The notes beneath the pieces are model-generated. The model did not search any database, was not told the origin of the DNA, and saw only the letters and a list, made by a program, of their open reading frames with translations. A program made the position numbers and the translations under genes. From the NCBI GenBank assembly GCA_017410165.1, contig JAFQRH010000004.1, positions 123,376-187,375 of the forward strand: a stretch of DNA of 64,000 nt, in the 5' to 3' direction. Of the stretch, positions 43,977 to 53,192 are shown one piece after another (the stretch's first letter is position 1; every line of letters begins with the position of its first letter). Source of the DNA: Alistipes sp. (GTDB taxonomy: Bacteria; Bacteroidota; Bacteroidia; Bacteroidales; Rikenellaceae).

Positions 43977-45398
43977 CTACAAAGCATTGACGACCGCCGT
44001 CTTTACCTCGAAGTAATTATTTGCACCACGCTCCAAAAGGCGATACTCCGGATGGTTACCCCACGCGGCAGGCACATCGCGAATCTCCATATCCTCGCCC
44101 GTATCATTCGGCACATAGTCGCGCACCATATCCTGCCACATACGAATACGCGCAATACTGCCCTCGGCGGCAAAGTATTCGTTCGAGCGGCACAACTCCT
44201 TCAACGCATCGACATAAATCTTGCGGTACTTGTTGATGCGCAACAGGCGACTGATAAGCATCTGATTGGCGTTACCCCATTCGAGCGGATTCTGACGACC
44301 TGCATCAATGATGTTTGACGTTCCCAACGTATTATCGTAATCGTATGGGATGAAGAAGAATTTATAGTCGTATTTGTCCGACGAATTGAAGTAGAGATAG
44401 TAGTTGTTTTGATTGCACCAATAGTCATCCCACATTCCGACAACCACATTTACGGCATACGTTCGTAGCAACAACTCGACATCGGTCACCGTCGGAATCC
44501 AAGCCGCAAAACTATCGTCGCTCTTGCCTCGCAATTTGCGGATAAAGTCGATAATCTGCTCCTCGGCAGAGGCGAAGTTATCGGTAGCGGTCTTTAACGT
44601 GTATGGGTAGTTGTTTGTTCCCGCCTCCTCGTCGTTCCAGAAACGGTCGGGGTCGTCGGAGTTAAGATCTGCGCCATAAGCACACTTCCAGAGGAAATGG
44701 TCATCGCTGCCAAACTTCTCCTTACGCGCTTTGAGGTATCGTTCATCGACGGCCTCCAACATCTCGTAAACACCATAATACGCCTCCGCGCCATCACCGA
44801 CCTTCAACCACACGCGACAATACGACGCGCGAATTGCGGTCCAGATACCGAAACGACGGAACAGATCGTAGCAATATATTTCGCGAGCATAAGCAGCATC
44901 GTCCTTATGCCATTTGAGATACATTTTGCGCACACCACGCAATTCGTGGGCGTCATCCTTTACGAATTTGCGCAGATTGAGCATAAAGTGGCAGTGTTGC
45001 CAATCGGGATTCTCCGCGTTGTGCAACGAACCCGGCTCACCCGCCTCCGGACGACGGCGTGACGTATTGCCACGCAGACGCAGACCGGCATCGGCAAACT
45101 CGTAGCGATCTTGCCCCTTCGTAAACGAGCAGTCGCAGTATATGTATTTATCCGTATTGCGATCGGCGTCGAAGTAGCCAAGCAGAGCATTCCACTGCTC
45201 CTCGCTGACCGAAATATGAATCTCCGGCACGGCGTTGATGTCGAATACATAGTCGTAGTCGGCAACTTCGTAATCGACTACCCCATCATTCGCTCCGCCA
45301 CCGCCCGTGCCACCCGTATCGTCACCCGACGGCTTGGTACAAGAGCCGAAAAGCAGAGCAAACGCAACAAAATATGCAAACAAAATATTGGTACGCAT
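43977..45398 (-). CDS. CotH-like kinase-family lipoprotein
   Basis: Encodes 473 residues from ATG 45398, which starts the signal peptide (ending LLFGSC, Cys20). A Gly-rich linker leads to a CotH-type domain: VPEIHISVSEEQWNALL, the AGLRLRGNTSRRRPEAG segment with the expected arginine, LNLRKFV, and further on YYGVYEMLEAVDERYLK and FFFIPYDYDNTLG, where the DYDN aspartate fits the metal-binding position. CotH proteins are atypical protein kinases in spore coats; surface forms are common in Bacteroidota and their substrates are unknown. Confidence 0.85.
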   Translation of the reverse strand: MRTNILFAYFVAFALLFGSCTKPSGDDTGGTGGGGANDGVVDYEVADYDYVFDINAVPEIHISVSEEQWNALLGYFDADRNTDKYIYCDCSFTKGQDRYEFADAGLRLRGNTSRRRPEAGEPGSLHNAENPDWQHCHFMLNLRKFVKDDAHELRGVRKMYLKWHKDDAAYAREIYCYDLFRRFGIWTAIRASYCRVWLKVGDGAEAYYGVYEMLEAVDERYLKARKEKFGSDDHFLWKCAYGADLNSDDPDRFWNDEEAGTNNYPYTLKTATDNFASAEEQIIDFIRKLRGKSDDSFAAWIPTVTDVELLLRTYAVNVVVGMWDDYWCNQNNYYLYFNSSDKYDYKFFFIPYDYDNTLGTSNIIDAGRQNPLEWGNANQMLISRLLRINKYRKIYVDALKELCRSNEYFAAEGSIARIRMWQDMVRDYVPNDTGEDMEIRDVPAAWGNHPEYRLLERGANNYFEVKTAVVNAL

Positions 45399-45426
45399 CA
45401 TAAGCATAAGGTATTATTGGTTAGCG

Positions 45427-45434
45427 CAAAGATA
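45427..45434 (-). promoter_or_regulatory. Promoter -7 box of the CotH-like gene
   Basis: The minus strand reads TATCTTTG, 28 bases before the ATG at 45398. Confidence 0.6.
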
Positions 45435-45476
45435 TATTTTTTCTTTGGAGTATGGAAATATTCGTCGAATTTGTCG

Positions 45477-45484
45477 TACATTTG
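45477..45484 (+). promoter_or_regulatory. Promoter -7 box of rlmB
   Basis: TACATTTG lies 19 bases before the ATG at 45504. Confidence 0.6.
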
Positions 45485-45503
45485 TCTGCGAAAAGATAAA
45501 ACA

Positions 45504-46241
45504 ATGGAAAAGAGCAATATCGTATTCGGCATACGCCCGGTAGCCGAAGCAATCGAATCGGGCAAACAGATTGAGAAGATATACGTACGTCGCGGTGCAG
45601 AGGGCCAGTTGATGACCGACCTGCGCGACTTGTGCTACCGTCATCGTCTGCGCGTACAGGAGGTGCCGGTCGAGAAGTTGAACCGTCTGACTCGCGGCAA
45701 CCATCAGGGCGTTGTGGCACAGATTGCCGAGATCGAGTATGTCGAGCTAAACGATATTTTGGAGCGCGTTCCGGAGGATGAAACCCCGCTCATCGTGTTG
45801 TTCGACGGCGTGACCGACGTTCGCAACTTTGGTGGCATAGCACGTTCGGCAGAGTGTGCCGGTGCGCACGGCATTATCATGTCGCTCAAAAGTTCGGCTC
45901 CGGTAAATGCCGAGGCGATGAAATCGTCGGCAGGTGCACTTACACGCATACCGGTATGTCGCGTCGGCTCGGTACGCAACACGCTCAAATCGTTGCAACA
46001 AGAGGGCTTTCAGGTTGTAGCCGCAACCGAGCACAGCCGCAAACTGATGTACGATGCAGACCTGCGCCGTCCGACCGTTATTGTTATGGGCTCGGAGGAG
46101 AAGGGAATCTCGAAAGAGGTACTCAAACTCTGCGACGAGCAGCTCGCTATCCCGATGATTGGGGCCATCGAGTCGCTCAACGTCGCAGCCGCAGCCGCGA
46201 TTATGCTCTTCGAGGTGGTACGCCAGCGAATCGGCGACTAA
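45504..46241 (+). CDS. rlmB: TrmH/SpoU family 23S rRNA (guanosine-2'-O-)-methyltransferase
   Basis: Encodes 245 residues. The N-terminal substrate-binding domain starts SNIVFGIRPVAEAIESGKQ. The SPOUT knot domain has motif 1 with NFGGIARSAECAGAHGII, motif 2 VIVMGSEEKGIS and motif 3 IPMIGAIESLNVAAAAAIMLFE, which form the SAM-binding knot. RlmB methylates G2251 (E. coli numbering) of 23S rRNA; the order N-domain plus knot and the length support it, though other TrmH paralogues are possible. The metalloprotease-like gene starts 1 base after its stop. Confidence 0.9.
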   Translation: MEKSNIVFGIRPVAEAIESGKQIEKIYVRRGAEGQLMTDLRDLCYRHRLRVQEVPVEKLNRLTRGNHQGVVAQIAEIEYVELNDILERVPEDETPLIVLFDGVTDVRNFGGIARSAECAGAHGIIMSLKSSAPVNAEAMKSSAGALTRIPVCRVGSVRNTLKSLQQEGFQVVAATEHSRKLMYDADLRRPTVIVMGSEEKGISKEVLKLCDEQLAIPMIGAIESLNVAAAAAIMLFEVVRQRIGD

Positions 46242-46242
46242 T

Positions 46243-46797
46243 ATGCTTTCAAAATACGTTCACGACACTCTCGGCATCGTCACTCTCTCGCAGAGTCGGC
46301 GTGTCGTGCGCGTATCCATATCCGTACGCCCTTCGGGCGAAGTCCGTGTATCGTATCCTACGAGCATTAGCACGCGACGCGCTTTGGAGTTTTTGGAGAG
46401 CAAACGCGATTGGATAGAGCGCACGAAAGAGCGACTGGCGCAACACGCAACACCCACGCACACGCCGGAGCAGATTGAGCAACTACGCGCCATAGCCAAG
46501 CGAACACTGCCGACCAAGGTGGCACAACTTGCCTCAAAGTTCGGTTTCCGATATGGTCGTGTCACGATTCGAGCCACGCGCTCGAAATGGGGCTGTTGTA
46601 CGTCGCAGAACAATCTTTCGTTATCGCTATTTCTGGTTACTCTGCCCGAAGAGTTGCAGGATTTTGTCATTTTGCACGAGTTGTGCCACACGGTGCATCA
46701 CAACCACTCTGCCGCATTTCACGCTCTACTCGACCGTTGCGTCGGTGGCAAAGAGCAAGAGCTACGCAGACAATTACGCACATATCATCCTGTATAG
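46243..46797 (+). CDS. YgjP/M48-type zinc metallopeptidase-like protein
   Basis: Encodes 184 residues, cytoplasmic. The zinc-binding sequence HELCHTVHHNHSAAFH near residue 145 fits the HExxH motif with a variant third base pair (HELCH) and a downstream histidine, as in the YgjP/DUF45 (WLM-related) family. The preceding TRSKWGCCTSQNNLSLS is also a family hallmark. The biological substrate is unknown. It begins 1 base after rlmB and the GNAT gene starts 2 bases after its stop, so the three form an operon. Confidence 0.88.
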   Translation: MLSKYVHDTLGIVTLSQSRRVVRVSISVRPSGEVRVSYPTSISTRRALEFLESKRDWIERTKERLAQHATPTHTPEQIEQLRAIAKRTLPTKVAQLASKFGFRYGRVTIRATRSKWGCCTSQNNLSLSLFLVTLPEELQDFVILHELCHTVHHNHSAAFHALLDRCVGGKEQELRRQLRTYHPV

Positions 46798-46799
46798 AG

Positions 46800-47309
46800 A
46801 TGCTGATTCGCAAGGGAAAACATAGTGATATAGAGCAAATTATGCGCATCATTTCGGATGCGCAGCTCTTTTTGCGCGAACAGGGCGTCGATCAGTGGCA
46901 AGATGGTTATCCGACGTGCGAGATTATCGAGGCAGACATAGAGCAGGGGTATTCATTCGTTGTCGAGGACGAATCGGCGATGCCGATTGCCGTTGCCGCC
47001 ATCTCGCCGGACGGCGAGCCGACATACCTCACCATACGCGATGGAGCGTGGCCGAACGACGAGCCGTACGTGGTCATTCATCGTATGGCAGTATGCGCGC
47101 AGATGCGCGGGTGCGGAGTAGCAAAGATGATTTTCCGCGCAGCAGAGCAGTTCGCCAGAGCGCATCAGATAAGAAACATTCGCGTCGATACGCACGCCGA
47201 CAATCGGACGATGCAACGACTGCTCGACCGTCTCGGATTTGTGCGTTGTGGCGAAATTACCCTATCGTCGGGTGCTTCGCGCACGGCATACATTAAAATT
47301 CTCGATTAG
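46800..47309 (+). CDS. GNAT family N-acetyltransferase
   Basis: Encodes 169 residues. The N-terminus LIRKGKHSDIEQIMRIISDA, the strand leading into IHRMAVCAQMRGCGVAKMIF (acetyl-CoA loop, here RGCGVA) and the C-terminal RLLDRLGFVRCGEI follow the GNAT pattern. The substrate is unknown. It is the last gene of the rlmB operon and its stop overlaps the convergent tsaB stop by 4 bases, so no space for a conventional terminator exists between them. Confidence 0.88.
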   Translation: MLIRKGKHSDIEQIMRIISDAQLFLREQGVDQWQDGYPTCEIIEADIEQGYSFVVEDESAMPIAVAAISPDGEPTYLTIRDGAWPNDEPYVVIHRMAVCAQMRGCGVAKMIFRAAEQFARAHQIRNIRVDTHADNRTMQRLLDRLGFVRCGEITLSSGASRTAYIKILD

Positions 47310-48010
47310 AACAACTTCTTCTTTGAGGTTGTCACCACAAAATCTTTCAGATAGAAGGGCTCGAAATAGGCGACATCGGCAAAATCGCCGGCATCGAATG
47401 CTTTTTGAGCCAAACGCGCCATACCACGCACCGAAGGGGTGACGCTGACATATTGCGCATCCGCCAACACGTCTGCACACTTTGCCGCACCACTACCGAA
47501 AATAACAAACGGCGCACTCTTGCGATACTCGCCGAAACTCTCTTCGCTCACCACCTCGGCCGCCACCTCGCTACGAGCGACACCCGACGCATCAAAAACC
47601 TGTGCATAGACCTCCATACGACGTGCATCGACCATCGGACAGAGCAGAGCGCTCTCCCAACCTTCAACGTCGATAATACCCGCTTCGTAATCTTCACGCG
47701 CAACGGCAGCCAACGCCTCCAACGAACTGATGGCAATCAACGGACACGACAAACCATAACACAGACCCTTGGCAAACGATACGCCAATACGCAAACCTGT
47801 ATATGAGCCCGGGCCCTTGCCTACCGCTACGGCATCAAGGTCTTCGGGTGAGATACCCGTCTCACGGAGAAGTTCATCGACAAACACACCGACCTTCTTC
47901 GCGTGGTCGCGCCCCGAATCGCTCTCGCGCAACGACACAAGTTCGCCATCGCGCACCAAGCCGACCGAGCAGATGTCGGTACCCGTCTCTATACATAAAA
48001 TAAGTGCCAT
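47306..48010 (-). CDS. tsaB: tRNA threonylcarbamoyladenosine biosynthesis protein TsaB
   Basis: Encodes 234 residues of the scaffold partner of TsaD and TsaE in t6A synthesis at A37 of ANN-decoding tRNAs. The ASKHA fold starts LILCIETGTDICSVGLVRDG; DAVAVGKGPGSYTGLRIGVSFAKGL is the family signature. The metal-binding residues of TsaD are missing, as expected of TsaB. It follows smpB by 21 bases in the same direction and overlaps the convergent GNAT gene by 4 bases. Confidence 0.95.
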   Translation of the reverse strand: MALILCIETGTDICSVGLVRDGELVSLRESDSGRDHAKKVGVFVDELLRETGISPEDLDAVAVGKGPGSYTGLRIGVSFAKGLCYGLSCPLIAISSLEALAAVAREDYEAGIIDVEGWESALLCPMVDARRMEVYAQVFDASGVARSEVAAEVVSEESFGEYRKSAPFVIFGSGAAKCADVLADAQYVSVTPSVRGMARLAQKAFDAGDFADVAYFEPFYLKDFVVTTSKKKLF

Positions 48011-48031
48011 AAATCGCCTCTCCCTCTTCTG

Positions 48032-48493
48032 TTATTTGTATCGTTTCATCGCCTGATCCATTTCGCGTTTGGCATCATTGGCTTTCAGATATTCACGCTT
48101 ATCGTACGCCTTACGACCACGCGCCAGGCCGATAGCAATCTTCGCCAAACCACGTTCATTCAGGAACAATCGCAGCCCGACAATCGTCAAGCCCGCATCC
48201 TGTGCCGAACGCGACAACTTGGCAAGTTCGCGCGCCGTAAGCAACAACTTGCGGTCGCGTTTCGGGGTGTGGTTATTGCACGTTCCCCACGAATACTCGG
48301 CAATATTTACGCCCCTGATCCACAATTCGCCATCCTGAAAATAGCAGTAACTATCGACCATCGAGGCCTTGCCCATACGAATCGACTTTATCTCCGTACC
48401 GACAAGCACAACACCGGCAACGTACTCTTCGAGTATCTCGTAGTCGAAGGTCGCACGCTTGTTGCGAATATTTATATTTTTGTAATCTGCCAT
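48032..48493 (-). CDS. smpB: SsrA-binding protein SmpB
   Basis: Encodes 153 residues of the tmRNA partner in trans-translation. The OB fold shows [29 protein letters not shown] and [18 protein letters not shown] and the basic C-terminal tail ([14 protein letters not shown]) bind tmRNA. The frame is open 12 codons further, but MADYKN at 48493 matches the family start and is downstream of the promoter box. ssrA itself is not in the window. Confidence 0.96.
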   Translation of the reverse strand: MADYKNINIRNKRATFDYEILEEYVAGVVLVGTEIKSIRMGKASMVDSYCYFQDGELWIRGVNIAEYSWGTCNNHTPKRDRKLLLTARELAKLSRSAQDAGLTIVGLRLFLNERGLAKIAIGLARGRKAYDKREYLKANDAKREMDQAMKRYK

Positions 48494-48722
48494 AGCGTTA
48501 ATTGTGCGCCGCAAAGGTAACAAATTCAAATCTAAAAACCGACTTTTCGCACCCGATTATTCATATCCGCACCCCGACAAATCAAATATTATGCACATTA
48601 TGAGAATTTCGGTCGTCAAACATAACAAATTCGGCACACGAATTGCTCTATTTCGTCACGAAGGGTGGTCGGTCAAGATAACTAAATCTTTTATCTTCGA
48701 TATGTTTTACACATCTTTCTGT
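48494..48722. other. Intergenic region upstream of smpB
   Basis: Together with the doubtful small frame at 48723-48842, this makes about 350 bases between smpB and dnaG. Apart from the smpB promoter box I see no feature. A plus-strand frame of 82 codons across it has no recognisable family and runs over the promoter. Confidence 0.5.
48512..48519 (-). promoter_or_regulatory. Promoter -7 box of smpB-tsaB
   Basis: The minus strand reads TACCTTTG, 18 bases before the smpB ATG. Confidence 0.55.
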
Positions 48723-48842
48723 TTATTTTCTGTTTGCACACCGTATGCGTAGCGATACGTGTACTCCCCGACCACCCCTTTTTTTGTTTGCCAACACATC
48801 AAACGCAGCATACGGGTCATCGGTCGGGTTTTGGTCGGGCAT
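48723..48842 (-). CDS. Possible 39-residue protein after dnaG
   Basis: A short frame starts ATG 5 bases after the dnaG stop and encodes MPDQNPTDDPYAAFDVLANK followed by a basic tail (KKRGGRG...RCANRK). The acidic/aromatic start looks protein-like and the spacing fits an operon. The reading frame passes an A7/G4 run, so a longer or different ending through frameshift cannot be excluded. No family is recognised. Confidence 0.3.
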   Translation of the reverse strand: MPDQNPTDDPYAAFDVLANKKRGGRGVHVSLRIRCANRK

Positions 48843-48847
48843 CGGCT

Positions 48848-50842
48848 CTATATCACCAATCGCTGCAAACGCTTTGCCATCAGTACTTTTGCACGATTGC
48901 AGGCGGTCAGTTGCTGCATAATTTCGCTCTCCTGCTCGTCGCTCAGCCCCTCGCGATTGAGCTCCGCCTCCAAAGCACGAATACGCTCGCTGAGAATCTT
49001 GGTTTTGAAGAGCATCAACACCTTCGGCACGCCATTCGAGAGCATCTCCGACTCGGTACTCGTATGCACCTCTTTCTGTTCCCACAGCGCACTCTCAACG
49101 TAGTTGTCGTCCGACGTGAGAATCTCGATTGCAGCGTTGCACACCTCCGGATTCGGATGATTGACCAACTCCGGCATCGACGGCATACGTCCCTCTGACA
49201 TCGCCCTGCGATAGACCGCCAAAATCTCTTCATAGGTCGTGTTTGCAAGTTGCAGACCATCGACATCTAGTTCCTCGAATATCAACGCAGCCACATTCAT
49301 CGAGACAATATTGCGCCCCTCCTTCAAATCGAAACTGCTATCGCCGTATTTGAGAAGATACTGCATAATTTCGCGCTCCAACGTATCAATCGTGCTGCCA
49401 ATCGGAGTTTTGCCGATTCGTTGATTATTCTCCTCCGAGGCCGTCGGCTGACCACCCTGCGAGCCGGCATATGATTGACGACCCAACTGCTGCTGGCGAC
49501 GAATGAACTCCTCCGCCTCCTTATCGCCGAATGACATTATACGCTTGCGGGCAACCTCGCCAACAATCAGATTCTCATCGACATCCATCAGTCGCGCACA
49601 CTCCTTGATGAACATCGAGCGCTGAATATTGTCCGGAATCTGTGCTATTGACTGCACCATATCCGTCACAACGGCCGAGCGTTTTACGGGGTCGTCCGCC
49701 GCATCCCGCAACAAGAGTTTCGCCTTGAATGTTATAAAGTTCTCCGCATTCTCGGCAATGTAGGCCTGCACTTCGCTTGCACTGTGCGAGCGAGCAAACG
49801 AATCGGGGTCATCCTCCGGCGGAAGCAACACCGTGCGGACGTTCATACCCTCCTTCAAAATCATATCTATACCGCGCAACGAGGCGTGAATACCCGCCGA
49901 GTCGCCGTCGTAGATTACGGTTATATTCTTCGTGAAACGACCGAGCAGGCGAATCTGCTCCGTTGTAAGTGATGTACCCGACGAAGCAACAACATTCTCG
50001 ACGCCCGACTGGTGCATCGAGATTACATCGGTGTAGCCCTCGACCATAATGGCGAAGTCGTGTTGCTGAATCGCCTTCTTGGCAAAGAATAGGCCGTAGA
50101 GTTCGTTTTTCTTGCTATATATCTCGCTTTCGGGCGAATTTTGATACTTCGCGACGCTCTTATCTGTACGCAATGTACGACCACCGAACGCCACGATGCG
50201 ACCCGAAATATTGTGTACCGGGAACATCACGCGTTCGCGGAAACGGTCAAAGAGTTTGCCGTCACTTTCGCGTTTGAGCGACAGACCTGTCGATAACAGA
50301 AACTCCTCCTTATAGCCCGCCGTCAGCGCATCTTGCGTCATCTTGCCCCACTCGGAGGGACACATACCCAAGCCGAACTTCTTGATTGTCGCATCCGAAA
50401 AACCACGCTGCTGGCGGAAATAGGTCATTCCGACACTCATTCCCTCGCTGCTTTGGTGCAGATAGTTCGCAAAGTACTCCGCCACCCACGAGTTGAGCGT
50501 AAACATACTCTCTCGGTTATCGTTTCGGCGCACATCCTCCTCGGTCATCTCCTTTTCGTGCACCTCGATATTGTATTTCTTGGCGACGACTTTCAGCGCT
50601 TCGGGGTAGGTAATGCTCTCGTGCTCCATAACGAATGTAACGGCATTGCCGCCCTTACCGCAACCAAAGCACTTGTAGAGCCCTTTGCTCGGCGAGACGA
50701 CAAACGATGGCGTCTTTTCGTTATGGAACGGACAGCACGCCTGATAGTTCACACCCTTGCGTTTGAGTGTGACGTAGTCGCTTATCACCTCGACGATATC
50801 CGCCGCGGCATAAATTCGGTCTATGGTTTCACGATCAATCAT
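48848..50842 (-). CDS. dnaG: DNA primase
   Basis: Encodes 664 residues of the primase that makes RNA primers for replication. The CHC2 zinc finger is complete (CPFHNEKTPSF at residues 37-47, then YKCFGCG, ligands C37, H40, C58, C61). The TOPRIM domain has VEGYTDVISMHQSG and YDGDSAG with the acidic catalytic residues. The C-terminal helicase-binding region is about residues 430-664. The start at 50842 (MIDRETIDRIY) matches the family. The promoter box ends 5 bases before it, so the six extra codons of the longer frame would not be transcribed. Confidence 0.96.
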   Translation of the reverse strand: MIDRETIDRIYAAADIVEVISDYVTLKRKGVNYQACCPFHNEKTPSFVVSPSKGLYKCFGCGKGGNAVTFVMEHESITYPEALKVVAKKYNIEVHEKEMTEEDVRRNDNRESMFTLNSWVAEYFANYLHQSSEGMSVGMTYFRQQRGFSDATIKKFGLGMCPSEWGKMTQDALTAGYKEEFLLSTGLSLKRESDGKLFDRFRERVMFPVHNISGRIVAFGGRTLRTDKSVAKYQNSPESEIYSKKNELYGLFFAKKAIQQHDFAIMVEGYTDVISMHQSGVENVVASSGTSLTTEQIRLLGRFTKNITVIYDGDSAGIHASLRGIDMILKEGMNVRTVLLPPEDDPDSFARSHSASEVQAYIAENAENFITFKAKLLLRDAADDPVKRSAVVTDMVQSIAQIPDNIQRSMFIKECARLMDVDENLIVGEVARKRIMSFGDKEAEEFIRRQQQLGRQSYAGSQGGQPTASEENNQRIGKTPIGSTIDTLEREIMQYLLKYGDSSFDLKEGRNIVSMNVAALIFEELDVDGLQLANTTYEEILAVYRRAMSEGRMPSMPELVNHPNPEVCNAAIEILTSDDNYVESALWEQKEVHTSTESEMLSNGVPKVLMLFKTKILSERIRALEAELNREGLSDEQESEIMQQLTACNRAKVLMAKRLQRLVI

Positions 50843-50847
50843 ACGTG

Positions 50848-50855
50848 CAAAGATA
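50848..50855 (-). promoter_or_regulatory. Promoter -7 box of dnaG
   Basis: The minus strand reads TATCTTTG followed by 5 bases and the ATG, predicting a leaderless mRNA. No clear -33 box is seen. Confidence 0.5.
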
Positions 50856-50928
50856 ACCATTTTCGCGTATAGTCGGCTCGTTTACGAAAAATTTTATCCG
50901 CAAGGTTGCGATTTACTCATATTATAAG

Positions 50929-50936
50929 TACTTTTG
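50929..50936 (+). promoter_or_regulatory. Promoter -7 box of uvrB
   Basis: TACTTTTG fits the box and predicts a leader of about 125 bases that is rich in GAG/AGG purine motifs (50960-51050). Confidence 0.5.
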
Positions 50937-51067
50937 TAGTAGCAAGAAGTTTGCAATGGGTGCAAAGAACGAGGGGCGAGTAGTGAGGAGATAGGAGTTA
51001 GGGGATAAAAGTGAGGAGATTGAGCGGAGAGATTGAGTGAGGCGAAAAGTTTAGATTAAGAAAAATT

Positions 51068-53101
51068 ATGGATTTCAAACTTGTTTCGGAATACAAACCT
51101 ACTGGCGACCAGCCGGAGGCCATAAAGGGGTTAATTGATTCGATACGGCACGGTTTCAAGCACTGCACGCTGTTGGGCGTGACGGGCTCGGGAAAGACCT
51201 TTACCGTAGCGAATGTAATTGCCGAATTGAAGAAGCCGGTACTCGTTTTGAGCCACAACAAGACTCTCGCTGCGCAGTTGTACGGCGAGTTCAAAAACTT
51301 CTTTCCCGAAAATGCAGTCGAGTATTTCGTATCGTACTACGACTACTATCAACCCGAGGCGTATCTGCCCGCATCGGACACATACATCGAGAAGGACCTC
51401 GCCATAAATGCCGAGATTGAGAAGATGCGTTTGAGCGCAACCTCGACACTCTTGTCGGGACGACGCGACGTAATTGTCGTATCGAGCGTATCGTGCCTAT
51501 ACGGCATCGGCAACCCTGCCGATTTCCACGCAACGTCGATAAATCTGCAAGTGGGCGACGTGGTCAATTACAAGCACTTTCTGTATAGGTTGGTCGAGGC
51601 GTTATACACGCGCACCGAGCAAGAGTTATCGCCGGCGACGTTCCGCGTAATGGGCGACACGGTGGATGTGATGTCGGCAATCGGCAACAACTGCTACCGA
51701 ATAATGTTCTTCGATAACGAAATCGAGGCGATACACCTCATAGACCCCGTTTCGGGTCATCGACTCGACACGATTAACGAGGTGACAATCTTCCCCGCAA
51801 ACCTATTCGTCACAACACAAGAGCGAATCGCATCGGCCGTAAATCAGATATATCTCGACCTCGGTCAGCAGATAAAATTCTTCGAGAGCCAAGGTCGCGA
51901 AGTCGAGGCAAAACGCATCAAGCAGCGCGTGGAGTACGACCTCGAAATGATTAAGGAGCTCGGCTACTGCCCCGGCATCGAGAACTACTCGCGATACTTC
52001 GATGGTCGTCTGCCGGGAACACGTCCGTTCTGTCTGCTGGACTACTTCCCGAAGGATTTTATGATTGTCGTGGATGAGAGCCACGTCACGTTGCCGCAGG
52101 TACGTGCGATGTTCGGCGGCGACCGCGCACGCAAAGAGAACCTCGTCGAGTACGGATTCCGACTACCCGCAGCGCGCGACAACCGCCCTCTGCGATTCGA
52201 GGAGTTTTCGAGTATGCTCGCTACGACCATATACGTCAGCGCAACGCCTGCCGACTACGAACTTATCCGAAGCGAAAGCGCAGTCATCGAGCAGGTTATC
52301 CGCCCAACGGGATTGGTCGATCCACCGTTGGAAGTACGCTTGACACACAACCAGATAGACGACCTGCTCGAAGAGATTGACCGCCACGTAAAGAACGACG
52401 ACAAGATAATCGTCACGACCATCACAAAGCGTATGGCGGAAGAGTTGTCGAAGTATCTCGACCGCGTGGGCGTTCGCAACCGATACATTCACTCCGACGT
52501 TGATACGTTGGAGCGCGTGCAGATTTTGGATGATTTGCGTGCAGGGCTCTTCGACGTATTGATTGGCGTCAATCTGTTGCGCGAGGGCATCGACTTGCCG
52601 GAGGTGGCATTGGTGGCGATTTTGGATGCCGACAAGGAGGGTTTATTGCGTAGCGTGAGGGCAATTACGCAAATTGCGGGTCGTGCAGCACGTCACGCAA
52701 ACGGAAACGTCATAATGTATGCCGACACCTGCACCGACTCTATGCGCATAGCAATCGAAGATAGTAACCGACGACGCAGCAAGCAGGTGCGTTACAATAT
52801 CGAACACCAGATGTCGCCACGCAAAGCGCAGCGTAGTGGCACAGGACAGAGCGTATTGCTCAACACGCCGGAGGGGGCGACAAATATCGTCTATGACACC
52901 CGTCAAGAGAATATCCCTTACCCTATTGCTGCGGATAAGGTGGTACGCTACGAGGCACAAGAAAATCTTGATGCGTTGATTGCCAAAGCCAAAGCTGATA
53001 TGGAGGAGGCGGCAAAATCACTTGACTTCCTCGCCGCAGCCCGTCACCGCGACTATATGTATCAGTTGCAGAGTATGAAAGAGGAAGCTTTGCGCAAATA
53101 G
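51068..53101 (+). CDS. uvrB: UvrABC excinuclease subunit B
   Basis: Encodes 677 residues of the damage-verifying helicase-like subunit of nucleotide excision repair. Walker A is GVTGSGKT (residues 37-44); the beta-hairpin that probes the DNA strands contains YYDYYQPEAYLP; VVDESHVTLPQ is the Walker B region; helicase motifs V/VI are GVNLLREGIDLPEV and QIAGRAARHANG. The C-terminal UVR motif (about 640-675, AKADMEEAAKSLDFLAAARHRD) binds UvrC. uvrA and uvrC are not in the window. The promoter-to-start leader is long and purine-rich. Confidence 0.98.
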   Translation: MDFKLVSEYKPTGDQPEAIKGLIDSIRHGFKHCTLLGVTGSGKTFTVANVIAELKKPVLVLSHNKTLAAQLYGEFKNFFPENAVEYFVSYYDYYQPEAYLPASDTYIEKDLAINAEIEKMRLSATSTLLSGRRDVIVVSSVSCLYGIGNPADFHATSINLQVGDVVNYKHFLYRLVEALYTRTEQELSPATFRVMGDTVDVMSAIGNNCYRIMFFDNEIEAIHLIDPVSGHRLDTINEVTIFPANLFVTTQERIASAVNQIYLDLGQQIKFFESQGREVEAKRIKQRVEYDLEMIKELGYCPGIENYSRYFDGRLPGTRPFCLLDYFPKDFMIVVDESHVTLPQVRAMFGGDRARKENLVEYGFRLPAARDNRPLRFEEFSSMLATTIYVSATPADYELIRSESAVIEQVIRPTGLVDPPLEVRLTHNQIDDLLEEIDRHVKNDDKIIVTTITKRMAEELSKYLDRVGVRNRYIHSDVDTLERVQILDDLRAGLFDVLIGVNLLREGIDLPEVALVAILDADKEGLLRSVRAITQIAGRAARHANGNVIMYADTCTDSMRIAIEDSNRRRSKQVRYNIEHQMSPRKAQRSGTGQSVLLNTPEGATNIVYDTRQENIPYPIAADKVVRYEAQENLDALIAKAKADMEEAAKSLDFLAAARHRDYMYQLQSMKEEALRK

Positions 53102-53192
53102 AGAATCAAAGCGGGGGGGGTATTGCCAAAATCAGCTGTTCAGAGCCAACAGAGCGCGAGAGTTCAATAAATCGCCACAAGCGACTATCCGA

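Noticed and set aside
48504..48752. An 82-codon plus-strand frame between smpB and dnaG
   Set aside because: It crosses the smpB promoter, lacks a ribosome site and matches no family known to me.
53111..53120. A run of eight Gs after uvrB, considered as a phase-variable tract or assembly artefact
   Set aside because: It lies between convergent genes and in no promoter or reading frame, so phase variation has nothing evident to act on.
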